Part shown: positions 54,600 to 63,984 of the stretch, piece after piece
How positions within the stretch are numbered: position 1 is the stretch's first letter
Layout: each line of letters begins with the position of its first letter
Notes under the pieces: model-generated
Told to the model about the DNA's origin: nothing
The model's input: only the letters and a program-made list of their open reading frames with translations
The model's database searches: none
From: an uncultured Bacilli bacterium
Lineage (GTDB): Bacteria > Bacillota_I > Bacilli_A > RFN20 > CAG-631
Direction: 5' to 3'
Assembly (NCBI GenBank): GCA_947627355.1
Contig: CANQVX010000006.1
Coordinates: 30,255-94,254 of the forward strand
DNA: 64,000 bases
Translations under genes and position numbers: made by a program

Positions 54600-54621
54600 G
54601 TAAAATCCCCCTTTAAAAATA

Positions 54622-54838
54622 AAAAAACGTCCCCATCTAGGAACGTAAATTACGCGGTGCCATCCTAGTTCATAGATAAACTATCTATGCTCTTTAATTC
54701 TTTAACGCAGAAATACGGAATGTTTTGCATTCAGCAATAAAAGTGTTAGATAAATAAAGTACTCAAGGTTTTCTTTCACCATTTAAAACTCGCTTTGCAT
54801 TTTCCTTTGTTTTCGTCTTTTATTATGGCCTTAATATT
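54622..54838 (-). promoter_or_regulatory. T-box riboswitch leader of asnS
   Basis: The minus strand carries the T-box core AGGATGGCACCGCG (54653-54666), an antiterminator partner, and a terminator helix ACGTTCC / GGGGACGT with seven Ts (54622-54646). Upstream lies the Stem I region. A candidate specifier AAC (Asn codon) sits in GAAAACCTTGAG near 54768-54770. Uncharged tRNA-Asn would bind and prevent termination, raising asnS expression. Confidence 0.88.
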
Positions 54839-54866
54839 AGTATAGTTTAAAAGTTTTAAAAATCAA
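54839..54866 (-). promoter_or_regulatory. Promoter of the T-box/asnS transcript
   Basis: Minus strand TTGATT (54861-54866), 16-base spacer, TATACT (54839-54844). Confidence 0.65.
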
Positions 54867-54873
54867 GTGGGTT

Positions 54874-55467
54874 TTATACTTCCTTGCGGTTGCTTAAAGC
54901 CTTAAATAAGGTCATTTCATCGGCATAATCAAGTTGTGCTCCCATTGGAAGCCCATGAGCAAGTCTAGTAACTTTAACTGGATATTTTTTAAGTTGATTT
55001 GCGATAAACATTGCTGTTATTTCACCTTCAACTGTTAAATTTGTCGCTAGAATGACTTCTTTTATATTATCGTTACTAACTCTATCTAGTAATGATTGAT
55101 AATTGATGTCTTCTTCTGTTTTTTGTTTACTAGGAGCAATAACTCCATTTAAAACATGATATGTTCCATGATATTCATTTATCTTTTCAATAGCAAAGAC
55201 ATCTTTAGGATAACATACAACACAGATAGTTGATTTATCACGATTAATATTATTACAGATAGGGCATAAATCATCATCACTTAAATTACCACAAATAGAA
55301 CAATGTTTAATGTTAGCCACATTTTCTAAACTATTTATGAATTCATTTACATCATCGGGTTCCATGCTAAGGATATCATAGGCCATTCTCTCGGCAGATT
55401 TTAAACCTACCCCTGATAAATGTCTAAAGCAATCAATCAGTTTTTGAAAACTTTCAGGATATTCCAT
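54874..55467 (-). CDS. recR: Recombination mediator RecR
   Basis: A 197-aa protein of normal length. An N-terminal HhH segment (LSGVGLKSAERMAYDIL), a four-cysteine zinc finger (CSIC and CPIC at about residues 56-71), and a Toprim domain (STICVVCYPKDVFAIE) are visible. It acts with RecF/RecO in single-strand gap repair. It lies two bases downstream of ybaB in the conserved dnaX-ybaB-recR order. Confidence 0.95.
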   Translation of the reverse strand: MEYPESFQKLIDCFRHLSGVGLKSAERMAYDILSMEPDDVNEFINSLENVANIKHCSICGNLSDDDLCPICNNINRDKSTICVVCYPKDVFAIEKINEYHGTYHVLNGVIAPSKQKTEEDINYQSLLDRVSNDNIKEVILATNLTVEGEITAMFIANQLKKYPVKVTRLAHGLPMGAQLDYADEMTLFKALSNRKEV

Positions 55468-55469
55468 AA

Positions 55470-55778
55470 TTAAAACATTCCAGGAATATTTAAGCCAGAG
55501 GCTTGACTAGATAAGATTTTCTTTTCTTCTTGTAAAACTGTTTGAATTGCTTGATTAGTGGCAACAACAATCATATCTTGTAACATTTCTTTATCATCTG
55601 GATCAATCATAGATTCATCAATGTCAATTGATAAGATTTCTTTATTACCTTTGATAGTGATAGTGATACCTCCACCAGCACTTTTAACTTCAAATACTTT
55701 AGCTTCAAGTTCTCTTTGAGCCTTTTCCATTTCTTTTTGCATCTTTTGAGCTTGTTGCATTAACATATTCATGTTCAT
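55470..55778 (-). CDS. YbaB/EbfC family nucleoid-associated protein
   Basis: A 102-aa DNA-binding protein. The helical N-terminus MLMQQAQKMQKEMEKAQREL and the VEVKSAGGGITITIKGNKEILSIDID-type core (here VFEVKSAGGG) match the family. It forms dimers that bind AT-rich DNA. Placed between dnaX and recR as in most Firmicutes. Confidence 0.95.
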   Translation of the reverse strand: MNMNMLMQQAQKMQKEMEKAQRELEAKVFEVKSAGGGITITIKGNKEILSIDIDESMIDPDDKEMLQDMIVVATNQAIQTVLQEEKKILSSQASGLNIPGMF

Positions 55779-55782
55779 AATG

Positions 55783-57594
55783 TTATTTCTCCTTTATCTT
55801 TAATAAATCACCAAAGACACTTTTACCAATTTCAATGGTTTCATTTGTTTCTGGTTTAGTTTCTTCAATTGTTGGAAGTTCAATTGGTTTATCAACTTCA
55901 AGCTTTGGCAAATCTCTTAATTCGATTTGTTTATGAGCTTGGATTAGTTGCATATAAGTATGAGTTACATCAACAAATAAGCTGTGGTCTAAAACATAAA
56001 TTTCAAAATCATAATTGAATAATTCTTTTAAGAATTGTCTAATTAAGATTAAGTTATTTTTTTCTTGAGCTCTTGATGAAACAATTCGATGATCATAAAC
56101 AAGAACACAGAAATCTTTGTTAGCTGCTCCAATTTTAGCTTCAGCTAGTAATTGAGCGATGTATTTAGTTTGATCATAGTTTAGATATTCATTGATTTGT
56201 TTCCATTGATCAATCAATTCAAGTTTAAATCTTTTATCACCATGAGCAACAATGTTTACATAATCATCGATAGAATATTCGATTCTTTCGGAAGATTCAG
56301 GCTTTAGATAAACTTTTTTAATGATTGAATTGACCGGAAGATTATTAAATACAACATTATTTGTAGCAGGCTTTTGTTCCACAGTTTCTTGTTTAGCAAC
56401 TTGTGGTTTAACTTCTTCTTGTTTTACTTGTTCTACTACTTTTTCTTCAACTTTTGGTTTAACTTCTTCTTGCTTAACAACTGTTTCTTGAACCTTGGGT
56501 GCTTTTGCGTTAGCATTTATTTTTTCAATTGCTTTTAATGAACCAATTTCAAAAAATAAACGATAGTTACTAGATTGACGATAGTTAGTTAATGTTTCAT
56601 TCAAACAATCGACAACAGCAATGGCTTTTTCTTTTGAATAGTATTTCAATACTTCTTTTGCTTGTTCTTCATTTAGTTTTTCAAGGATTGAAGCATCACT
56701 AGTTGAACTATAAATAATGGCATCTTTTAAACAAACCATTAAATCATATGTTAAACGTCTAACATCAATACCTTTTTCAATATATTGTTCAATTAATTCA
56801 AACACTTCACTAGTCTTAGCAAGAGAAATAAGAATCAAATATTGAATCATATCAGCAGCTGACATCATACCATACATATCATAGATATGTTGTAGTTTGA
56901 TTTCGTTTCCAGCATAACTGATAAGTTGATCTAATTCAGATAAAGCATCTCTCATACCACCATCAGCAAGTTCAGCAATCAAAGATGTAACACCATCTTC
57001 AGCAATAACGTTTTCTTGTTTTAAGATGTATTCTACTTTTTCTTTGATATCATCATATGATAACTTGTTGAAATCAAATCTTTGACAACGTGATAAGATG
57101 GTTGGAAGAACACGATGAATATCAGTAGTAGCTAATATAAAAATAACATGTGCAGGTGGTTCTTCTAGTGTTTTAAGTAAAGCATTAAAAGCACCTGGTG
57201 TCATCATATGAACTTCATCAATGATATAGACTTTATATTTACCTTTGATAGGAGCATATTTAACTTTTTCAATTAGTTCTCTTACTTCATCAACACCATT
57301 ATTACTAGCAGCATCGATTTCTACAATGTCAGGGAATGTATTGTCATTAATGGCTTTACAATTTTCACATTCATTACATGGCTTATTTTCACCTTCAGTT
57401 AGACAATTTACAGCTTTGGCTAGTATTTTAGCAGTTGAAGTTTTTCCTGTTCCTCGAGGGCCACTAAAAATATAAGCATGAGCGATTTTATTCGTTTTTA
57501 TCGCGTTTTTTAATGTTGTTATGATATGTTTTTGTCCCGACATACTTTCAAAATCCATAGGTCGGTATGTTCTATATAGTGCTTTATAAGCCAT
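55783..57594 (-). CDS. dnaX: DNA polymerase III subunits gamma/tau
   Basis: A clamp loader ATPase of about 603 aa. Walker A GPRGTGKTS, a zinc module (CLTEGENKPCNECENC), Walker B IIDEVHMM, LFRR/SRC motif LSRCQRF and sensor GGMRDALSELDQ are present. After about residue 365 comes a low-complexity KVEEKVVEQVKQEEVKP linker and then the tau-type polymerase-binding domain. ATG at 57594 (MAYKALY) has AAGGAG at good distance; upstream GTG/ATG codons overlap the ribosome site. Confidence 0.96.
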   Translation of the reverse strand: MAYKALYRTYRPMDFESMSGQKHIITTLKNAIKTNKIAHAYIFSGPRGTGKTSTAKILAKAVNCLTEGENKPCNECENCKAINDNTFPDIVEIDAASNNGVDEVRELIEKVKYAPIKGKYKVYIIDEVHMMTPGAFNALLKTLEEPPAHVIFILATTDIHRVLPTILSRCQRFDFNKLSYDDIKEKVEYILKQENVIAEDGVTSLIAELADGGMRDALSELDQLISYAGNEIKLQHIYDMYGMMSAADMIQYLILISLAKTSEVFELIEQYIEKGIDVRRLTYDLMVCLKDAIIYSSTSDASILEKLNEEQAKEVLKYYSKEKAIAVVDCLNETLTNYRQSSNYRLFFEIGSLKAIEKINANAKAPKVQETVVKQEEVKPKVEEKVVEQVKQEEVKPQVAKQETVEQKPATNNVVFNNLPVNSIIKKVYLKPESSERIEYSIDDYVNIVAHGDKRFKLELIDQWKQINEYLNYDQTKYIAQLLAEAKIGAANKDFCVLVYDHRIVSSRAQEKNNLILIRQFLKELFNYDFEIYVLDHSLFVDVTHTYMQLIQAHKQIELRDLPKLEVDKPIELPTIEETKPETNETIEIGKSVFGDLLKIKEK

Positions 57595-57621
57595 GGTCAT
57601 CACTCCTTTTTTTATTATAAC

Positions 57622-58071
57622 TTATTTTCGTTTGTTTTTGAAATAATTTGATAGAATTTTTGAACAATTTTCGTTTTCTAAATATTTGGTTTCAGGATAA
57701 TGATTTAATCCCTTGATTGAGGATAATAAAATGTTTGATTCAATAGCTCCACCCTTGCTATCTTTAGCCCCATAAATGACTCTTTTGATTCTACTTTGAA
57801 TGATAGCTCCAACACACATCATACATGGTTCTAATGTAACATATAAACTACAATCATCTAAATGCCAGTTATTTAATTTTTTACTAGCTTTTTCAATTGC
57901 TTCAATTTCAGCATGTCTTGTTGCTTGTTTTTTTGTTTCTTTTTTGTTGTGAGCTCTAGCTATAACCTTGTTATCTTTTACTATGATAGCTCCAATTGGA
58001 ACTTCATCTTCCTTTAAAGCAAGTAATGCTTGTTTATAGGCTAGTTCAAGGTATTTATTATCATTTTCCAT
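57622..58071 (-). CDS. tadA: tRNA-specific adenosine deaminase
   Basis: A 149-aa zinc deaminase. The catalytic HAEIEAI and the zinc cysteines PCMMC are present. It converts A34 to inosine in tRNA-Arg(ACG). It heads the tadA-dnaX-ybaB-recR group. In Bacillus the SRP RNA gene sits between tadA and dnaX; the 27-base gap here excludes that. Confidence 0.95.
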   Translation of the reverse strand: MENDNKYLELAYKQALLALKEDEVPIGAIIVKDNKVIARAHNKKETKKQATRHAEIEAIEKASKKLNNWHLDDCSLYVTLEPCMMCVGAIIQSRIKRVIYGAKDSKGGAIESNILLSSIKGLNHYPETKYLENENCSKILSNYFKNKRK

Positions 58072-58129
58072 GTTGTTTCCTCATTTCATATTAATTATAA
58101 CTATTTTTACATAAAATAATAATATATTA

Positions 58130-58158
58130 TTAGCACTTTTTAAAAAATAATGTATAAT
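58130..58158 (+). promoter_or_regulatory. Promoter of the GDPD lipoprotein gene
   Basis: TTAGCA (58130-58135), 17-base spacer, TATAAT (58153-58158), followed by GAGGTG as the ribosome site. Confidence 0.6.
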
Positions 58159-58181
58159 ATTTTTTGACGAGGTGACAAACT

Positions 58182-60824
58182 ATGAAAAAGAAATTTTTAG
58201 CATGTGCAATTGCTATGGCTACTTTATCGCTTGTAGGCTGTGGTGATAAAACCAAAAAAGAAACAACACCTAAAGAATATCTAGAAGTTTATAGTCCTAA
58301 TGATGTGATAAACATTTATGGTATTCAAAGTGAAAAAAGTTATTCTTTAAAAGATATTCGTTTCCATGTTGATGATGGACTTATTATCAATGGTAATGAA
58401 ATCGATTGGACTAAAAAGGATGATAGTGATACATCAGCGCATATCGCTGATTCAAAGATCATCTATGATGGTATTGGAAGAACTAGTTTTGAAGGTAAAT
58501 ATGGTTCTTATACTTATCAATTAAATGTATCTGTTAACTCAAGAGAAGATGTTAGATATGTCTATGAATTCTTTAACGTTAACTCATTAAAACCTGCTAG
58601 TGCTCTTCAAGATATCGATGTTGAAACATCATCATTTACTCTTGATGGTATGGCTGGAACTGTTGTAAGAGTTGATTATCCTATTGATGAAGGCTTTGGT
58701 TACAATTATACAATTGAAGCTGATTTTGAATTCTTAGCAGCAGTAGAAGATACTAGATATTCTGGTATGATGTTTAGAATTAATAGAGAAAATCCTAACG
58801 TATGGTATCAAATGGATGTTCGTAAAAATATTCAATCTGATAACAATGGTCAATCAGGTATTGAATGTACTGAACAAACAGGTAATGGTTATGTTTATCC
58901 TGATAGAAACTATGCTGAAAAACCATTACCTACTGATAGACCTGCAAAATTTAAAGTTGTTGTAGAAAACATGAGAGCTCAATTCTATATTGATGAAGAA
59001 CTTATGATTGATACAGTTTTAAATAATGTGACTGATGGTAATATTGGTTTCCAAGTTGCTAGTGGTAAAGTTCGTTTTTCAAACGTTAAGATTACCATGG
59101 GAAGTGCTAACATCATTCATACTGGTGTTGGTCTAGCTGATGCTTTTTCTAGCAAGGTTCAAGCTAATCCATCTTTTCCAGTTTTATCTCCTAACTATAA
59201 AGATTTATCTAAACTAGCTGCAGCTTATCAATTAACTAACACTAACCTTATTTCTTATTCAGTTAAGGCTGGTGATGATAAGGGTAAACTAGTTGCTAAA
59301 ACATTTAAGGATGAAACAATTGTTGATTTAGCTACTTTACTTCAAGGTTATCGTGGTAATATGATTGCTAACATTCTAGTTGATGATGTTAAACTTGCTA
59401 AAAGAGTTGCTGATTTAACTGCTGGTGTTGGTGCTGATGATTCAACAATCTTATCAAAAGATCCAAATGTTTTAAATGAAGTATATAAATATAACCCTAA
59501 TGTTCGTTTAGCATATATTTCTTCTGCTAGTGCTATTAATGATTATAAACAAGCATCTGCTGAATGTTTCAAAGCTGGTGAAGCTCATGCTTCAATCGTT
59601 GTTTTAGATACTAAGATGATAACTCGTGATGCTATTCATATGATTGCTTCTAGAGGTTATGGTGCTTGGGCTATTAACTTTGATGAAACTGATACACTTG
59701 CTCCTTATAAAGCTACTTTAGCTGGTGCTTATGTCTTTATTTCTACTAGTGAAGAAGAAGCTTTAAAAGCAATGGATAGCAATGTATTTAACACTAATGG
59801 TTTCTTTAGAAAACCAGCTGTTACTGGTCACCGTGGTGATGGTGCTAATATGTATTATCCTGAAAACAGTAAAGAAGCTATTAAATGGGCTGATGAACAA
59901 GGTGCTATAGCTGTTGAAATTGATATTCATTTAACTAAAGATGGTGAAATCTTAATTAACCACAATTATGATACAACTGCAACTTCTAACTGTTCATTAA
60001 CAATTGCTAATGCAACACTTTCTGAAATCAAACAATGTAGATTAAAAAGAGGAGCAGTTCAAACTGATTATACTTTCCCTACATTACAAGAAGCATTTGA
60101 AATCTTAGATGATGATAGTGATTTAATATTTGTTATTGAAATCAAAGCTACTAAATATGGAATTGCTAAAAAGTTATTAGAAGTTCTTAAAGAATATGAT
60201 ATGTTAGATCGTTGTCTAGTAATTGACTTTAGTTTACCTTCATTAAACTACATCAAGAGAAATGAACCAGGCTTACATGTAGGTTATCTATATCCACCTG
60301 CATTAAAGACTGCTACAGATTTTGCAAATGATAATAGACAATTTTTCAACAAAGGTATTGGATTCTCTCCAGTAATGACTAGTGTTGATGAAACTGGTAT
60401 CAAACTTAGTGGTGCTCGTGGTATTAACCACTGGGTATGGACATTCAATCCTAACCAAACAGAATACATGAGATATTTTGAAGCAGGTAATGTTGGCTTT
60501 ACAACTAACCGTGTTGACATCAGTTCTGGTTGGAAGATTCGTTTAAATACAGATAAAGAATTATATGAAACAACTGTTGGTCAAAGTGTTGATATCGTTG
60601 CTAATAGTGAAACTTATAAAGGTGATTTAATTTCTGAAACTAATTATCTTGTTAAGGTTGTATCTGGTAGTGATGTAATTTCAGTTACTAATGGTAATAA
60701 GATTTCTGGTATTAAAAAAGGTACTGCTTATGTGGTAATTGAAAACTTATCATCATTTGATAATAGTGGTGTTGTTGAAGCTCATTCAATCTATAGTAAT
60801 TTAATTCGTATTGATGTTAAATAA
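58182..60824 (+). CDS. Lipoprotein with LamG-like domain and glycerophosphodiester phosphodiesterase domain
   Basis: An 880-aa lipoprotein, lipobox LVGC near residue 20. Residues about 130-310 look like a concanavalin/LamG-type sandwich (IEADFEFLAAVEDTRYSGMMFRINRENPNVWYQM marks the region, NIGFQVASGKVRFSNVKI ends it). From about residue 543 a GDPD TIM barrel shows GHRGDG, VEIDIHLTKDG and INHNYD, carrying the catalytic His, Glu-x-Asp and second His. C-terminally there is a small Ig-like domain (VGQSVDIVANSETYKG). It would cleave glycerophosphodiesters, for example from deacylated lipids or teichoic acids. The middle part (about 320-540) is a second, degenerate barrel-like region. Confidence 0.85.
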   Translation: MKKKFLACAIAMATLSLVGCGDKTKKETTPKEYLEVYSPNDVINIYGIQSEKSYSLKDIRFHVDDGLIINGNEIDWTKKDDSDTSAHIADSKIIYDGIGRTSFEGKYGSYTYQLNVSVNSREDVRYVYEFFNVNSLKPASALQDIDVETSSFTLDGMAGTVVRVDYPIDEGFGYNYTIEADFEFLAAVEDTRYSGMMFRINRENPNVWYQMDVRKNIQSDNNGQSGIECTEQTGNGYVYPDRNYAEKPLPTDRPAKFKVVVENMRAQFYIDEELMIDTVLNNVTDGNIGFQVASGKVRFSNVKITMGSANIIHTGVGLADAFSSKVQANPSFPVLSPNYKDLSKLAAAYQLTNTNLISYSVKAGDDKGKLVAKTFKDETIVDLATLLQGYRGNMIANILVDDVKLAKRVADLTAGVGADDSTILSKDPNVLNEVYKYNPNVRLAYISSASAINDYKQASAECFKAGEAHASIVVLDTKMITRDAIHMIASRGYGAWAINFDETDTLAPYKATLAGAYVFISTSEEEALKAMDSNVFNTNGFFRKPAVTGHRGDGANMYYPENSKEAIKWADEQGAIAVEIDIHLTKDGEILINHNYDTTATSNCSLTIANATLSEIKQCRLKRGAVQTDYTFPTLQEAFEILDDDSDLIFVIEIKATKYGIAKKLLEVLKEYDMLDRCLVIDFSLPSLNYIKRNEPGLHVGYLYPPALKTATDFANDNRQFFNKGIGFSPVMTSVDETGIKLSGARGINHWVWTFNPNQTEYMRYFEAGNVGFTTNRVDISSGWKIRLNTDKELYETTVGQSVDIVANSETYKGDLISETNYLVKVVSGSDVISVTNGNKISGIKKGTAYVVIENLSSFDNSGVVEAHSIYSNLIRIDVK

Positions 60825-60846
60825 TTAATAATTATAAAAATACATT

Positions 60847-60886
60847 AAAAAGTCCGGTAAATATCGTTTCTACCGGACTTTTTTAG
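60847..60886. terminator. Bidirectional terminator after the GDPD gene
   Basis: A 12-base perfect stem AAAAGTCCGGTA / TACCGGACTTTT, with 12-base loop and T run. Confidence 0.9.
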
Positions 60887-60900
60887 TGTTTTATGATAAT

Positions 60901-60919
60901 GAATCTATCGACAGATTTT
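60901..60919. repeat. Copy of the TATCGAY motif after the defence cassette
   Basis: GAATCTATCGACAGATTTT is nearly self-complementary. It lies just before the stop of the minus-strand DUF262 gene. Confidence 0.5.
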
Positions 60920-60923
60920 AATG

Positions 60924-62489
60924 TTATTTGATTAAAACTCTTCCTAGTGGAAATTTAGTTTGTATTTCTTTTGCTATATCTTCTTGTCTTTTCTTAATAT
61001 AATCTTTTCCTTCGTTTTCAAATTTAACAAAGTCAACAGTATTCATGCTTGTTTGTAATGATTTATCTTTTGGAATAATTTTGTTATATTCATTAACTTT
61101 ATCTATAATGTATTTATTCTTTATTTTCTTATTTATTTCTTCGTTTAATATGATGAAATTACCAATATTGTTAACTAACTCTTTATATAAGTCATCACTT
61201 GTAGATGGCCAACCATTTTGAAGCCATTCAGTACATGGATTTTGTGGATAGATATGTTCTAGATTAATGCTATCAATTTTCAATGTACTTGATGTGTTGT
61301 TAATAATAATGTCTAGAACTAATAGTGCTTTTTTAATTGATGGTGATGTATCTTTGTCACCCAATTTATTAGTAAAATCTGATAAGCTAATAGTATATGC
61401 CGGATAATTTTTTAGTTCAGCTATGATTTCTTGGTTAATTTTATCAAATTTTTTGCTTTCTTTAATTGAATCAATAACTATGTTTAGCAAATATCTATAT
61501 GTTGTAGGACTGCCCCCATTAAAAGTTAAAACGATACTTGCCATACATAAAGGAATAATAATGTCTTTTTGATAATTTGCACCTTCAATATTTATTTTAT
61601 TCATTATTGAAATGTTTAAAATATCAAGCAAAGTATTTCTATTAATGTAGTTAATTACATACTTTATTGGTGAATCATTTACTTTTTTCATCATGTTAAT
61701 TTTATCGATAAAATCGCTAAAAGTTGTCTTATCTTTAGTAACATGGTTTTTCAAGAAAGTAATAATTTCCATGTTATCAAAGTTTTTGTCATAATCTTTT
61801 GATAGGTATTTATAATAACTAACAATTTGTTGTCTGATATCTCTTATTTTATTAATGTTTATTTTAACATCATAAATTTTTGAGTATTGTTCTAATGCTG
61901 TTTTAATTACTTCATCTTTTGATAATGGTTTTCCACCAGTGTTGATTTGTTGGAAAATCGTAAATGCATCATCGGCGTTAGCACATTTTTTGAAAAACAC
62001 ATATATATTATTTTTGATAACTTTTACAAAGTCGTTAATTCTATTAATGTGTTCTTTAATAAATTCTCTAAAACTTAAATAAACTTTTTTGAATGGTGCT
62101 GTTTCATAATGCATAAAATGGGTTTCATATTTTGCATCGTTTTGTTTAATGTCATAAGTTATTTTAAATAATTCGATGTTGTCTATTTTAACTGATTCTG
62201 CTTCTGCTATATCTTGAATTGCTTTTATCAAATTATTTAAAGTAACAAGTCTTTGTTGACCATCAGCCAACTTGATTTTTTCATCTTCTTCATAATAAAT
62301 GAAATCTAAAAAATATAATTGATTTTGTTGTTCATCGATTATTCTTAATAAGTCTTCTTTAAGTTGAACTATTTCTTTTTCTTTCCAGTCATAAAATCTT
62401 TGAAAAATAGGAATTCCTATTTCTTTATTAGATAAATATTGATAAACATTTTCATAACTTGTTGTTATTGTGTTATTTTTTACAATCAT
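60924..62489 (-). CDS. DUF262/DUF1524 (GmrSD-like) protein
   Basis: A 521-aa protein. The N-terminal DUF262 domain shows IPIFQRFYDWKEKEI, LADGQQRLVTLNNL (DGQQR motif) and FQQINTGGKPLSKDEVIKTAL. The C-terminal DUF1524 HNH-like domain has INLEHIYPQNP with the conserved His and a late NIGNFIILNEEINKKIKNK. GmrSD-type enzymes cut foreign, often modified, DNA in an NTP-dependent manner. The cassette with a methyltransferase suggests a restriction-type role. Third gene of the minus-strand cassette. Confidence 0.85.
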   Translation of the reverse strand: MIVKNNTITTSYENVYQYLSNKEIGIPIFQRFYDWKEKEIVQLKEDLLRIIDEQQNQLYFLDFIYYEEDEKIKLADGQQRLVTLNNLIKAIQDIAEAESVKIDNIELFKITYDIKQNDAKYETHFMHYETAPFKKVYLSFREFIKEHINRINDFVKVIKNNIYVFFKKCANADDAFTIFQQINTGGKPLSKDEVIKTALEQYSKIYDVKININKIRDIRQQIVSYYKYLSKDYDKNFDNMEIITFLKNHVTKDKTTFSDFIDKINMMKKVNDSPIKYVINYINRNTLLDILNISIMNKINIEGANYQKDIIIPLCMASIVLTFNGGSPTTYRYLLNIVIDSIKESKKFDKINQEIIAELKNYPAYTISLSDFTNKLGDKDTSPSIKKALLVLDIIINNTSSTLKIDSINLEHIYPQNPCTEWLQNGWPSTSDDLYKELVNNIGNFIILNEEINKKIKNKYIIDKVNEYNKIIPKDKSLQTSMNTVDFVKFENEGKDYIKKRQEDIAKEIQTKFPLGRVLIK

Positions 62490-62500
62490 TTTTTATTACC

Positions 62501-62878
62501 TCACTTTGCTTTATAAATAATTCGTTCGCCCTTTTTATTATAATTACAATCTTTATAAGCAATGATATCTTTATGATTTGCTAGTCCATCAGAATGAAAT
62601 GCATTACTACTGAATAAGTTTCTAATAATAACTCTAAATCTTTCTTGTTTATTGCTTGGCAATGTTTCTTGAAAATAGATTGGAACATATTCGAGATTAT
62701 CACATAGAATTTCATAATAAATTGGAATTATTTCATCGCTACCAATTGAACTTGGATAAGCTTTTATTTCTTCGACGGCGATTTCTTTTAAAACCACCCA
62801 AAATGCATCTTTTGCATATTTATTTGTAGAAGTTTTTTTGAGTTTATCTAAGTTATTTTTTAATACATCACCAATCAT
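62501..62878 (-). CDS. Small protein of unknown function between methyltransferase and DUF262 protein
   Basis: A 125-aa soluble protein, helical N-terminal half (KDAFWVVLKEIAVEEIKAYP), basic C-terminus. No motif recognised. Its start overlaps the methyltransferase stop as ATGA, and the DUF262 gene starts 11 bases after its stop, so it belongs to the cassette. It may be a specificity or regulatory subunit; this is a guess from position. Confidence 0.6.
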   Translation of the reverse strand: MIGDVLKNNLDKLKKTSTNKYAKDAFWVVLKEIAVEEIKAYPSSIGSDEIIPIYYEILCDNLEYVPIYFQETLPSNKQERFRVIIRNLFSSNAFHSDGLANHKDIIAYKDCNYNKKGERIIYKAK

Positions 62879-63984
62879 TTTTTTACTCCTTTTTCTAATA
62901 AAAATAGATATTCATAAACATGAATTTCTCGATTTTTTAAGTTTCTACAGGCTCTAAATACGTTGTATTTTTTATCAAAAGTTTTAACTTTACCTAAAAC
63001 TTTTAGCATATTAATCATTTCTTCATAAGAGATAAAACCTTCAGAATTAAAAGATATCAGAATATACTTTGCTTTTAGGTTTTCACATAATTCTTTTAAA
63101 GATTTTAAGGCTTCCATTTTTTTATTGTAACTTGATTTATTCCAACCAGTAGGAATACCCGACACCTTAGATATTGTTGTTGGTTCAACATAATCATTAA
63201 TCAAATTAAGCATAAAGTAATTTGAACTATATGGATGTTGATTATAAGGTGGATCTAGATATGCTAAATCAATTTCGGGTAATGTTTTACAAATTTCATT
63301 AGAATCACCTTGTAAGACATGTACTTCACATTCATAATCGCTTAGCACTGGTTTTTTTATTTCAATGTTTGCTAATATTCTTTTTAATGCATTTTCTCCA
63401 TTGCCACCGTATTGTCCACATTTTGTCTTGGAATTTTTATAAAATCCTTTAAACATTCCACCGGTATTATTTTTTGTTGATGCTTCATAGAGCAATGGAC
63501 CTAAAAATAATGTTTTATATGGCTCTGGAACATTTTCGAGTAATTGTCTTGCTGTATCGATATATTTTCCATTTCTAATAGTATAAAAAACTCTATCATC
63601 TTCTTGAATATTTTTTTCATCTTTAGGGCAATATAGTTTTCTAATAAAACCATTAGAAATTAGCCTTTCTTCCGACAAATTTTCAAGTAGGTAATGATAC
63701 CATTTGTCTAATTCATTCATATCAATTTCACTTGAATTAGTTAGATAACATGTATTAATTGTCTTAGAGTAGCCTTCTAAGTCGTTGCAATAAAGTACAC
63801 TTGAATGTTGTTTCAAATATCTTGCTACTATGCCAGAGCCTGAAAAGACATCAAATGTTGATATTTTTTCTTTCTTTAAATTTTTCTTAACAATCTTTAC
63901 TGCTTCATCTATGAAATTTATAAGAGACCTTTTATTTCCTAGGTATGTTATTATTTGTTCATTTAAATATGTCTTGTTTTCCAT
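62875..63984 (-). CDS. D12-class DNA N6-adenine methyltransferase
   Basis: A 369-aa Dam-like methyltransferase. NEQIITYLGNKRSLINFI is the N-terminal AdoMet motif X region, FDVFSGSGIVARYLKQ is motif I (FxGxG), and LAYLDPPYNQHPYSSNYF is the catalytic DPPY motif IV. It methylates adenine in a specific sequence, here probably protecting the host from the linked DUF262 nuclease. The window ends 16 bases upstream of its start and no clear ribosome site is visible, so a slightly earlier start outside the window is possible. Confidence 0.88.
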   Translation of the reverse strand: MENKTYLNEQIITYLGNKRSLINFIDEAVKIVKKNLKKEKISTFDVFSGSGIVARYLKQHSSVLYCNDLEGYSKTINTCYLTNSSEIDMNELDKWYHYLLENLSEERLISNGFIRKLYCPKDEKNIQEDDRVFYTIRNGKYIDTARQLLENVPEPYKTLFLGPLLYEASTKNNTGGMFKGFYKNSKTKCGQYGGNGENALKRILANIEIKKPVLSDYECEVHVLQGDSNEICKTLPEIDLAYLDPPYNQHPYSSNYFMLNLINDYVEPTTISKVSGIPTGWNKSSYNKKMEALKSLKELCENLKAKYILISFNSEGFISYEEMINMLKVLGKVKTFDKKYNVFRACRNLKNREIHVYEYLFLLEKGVKK

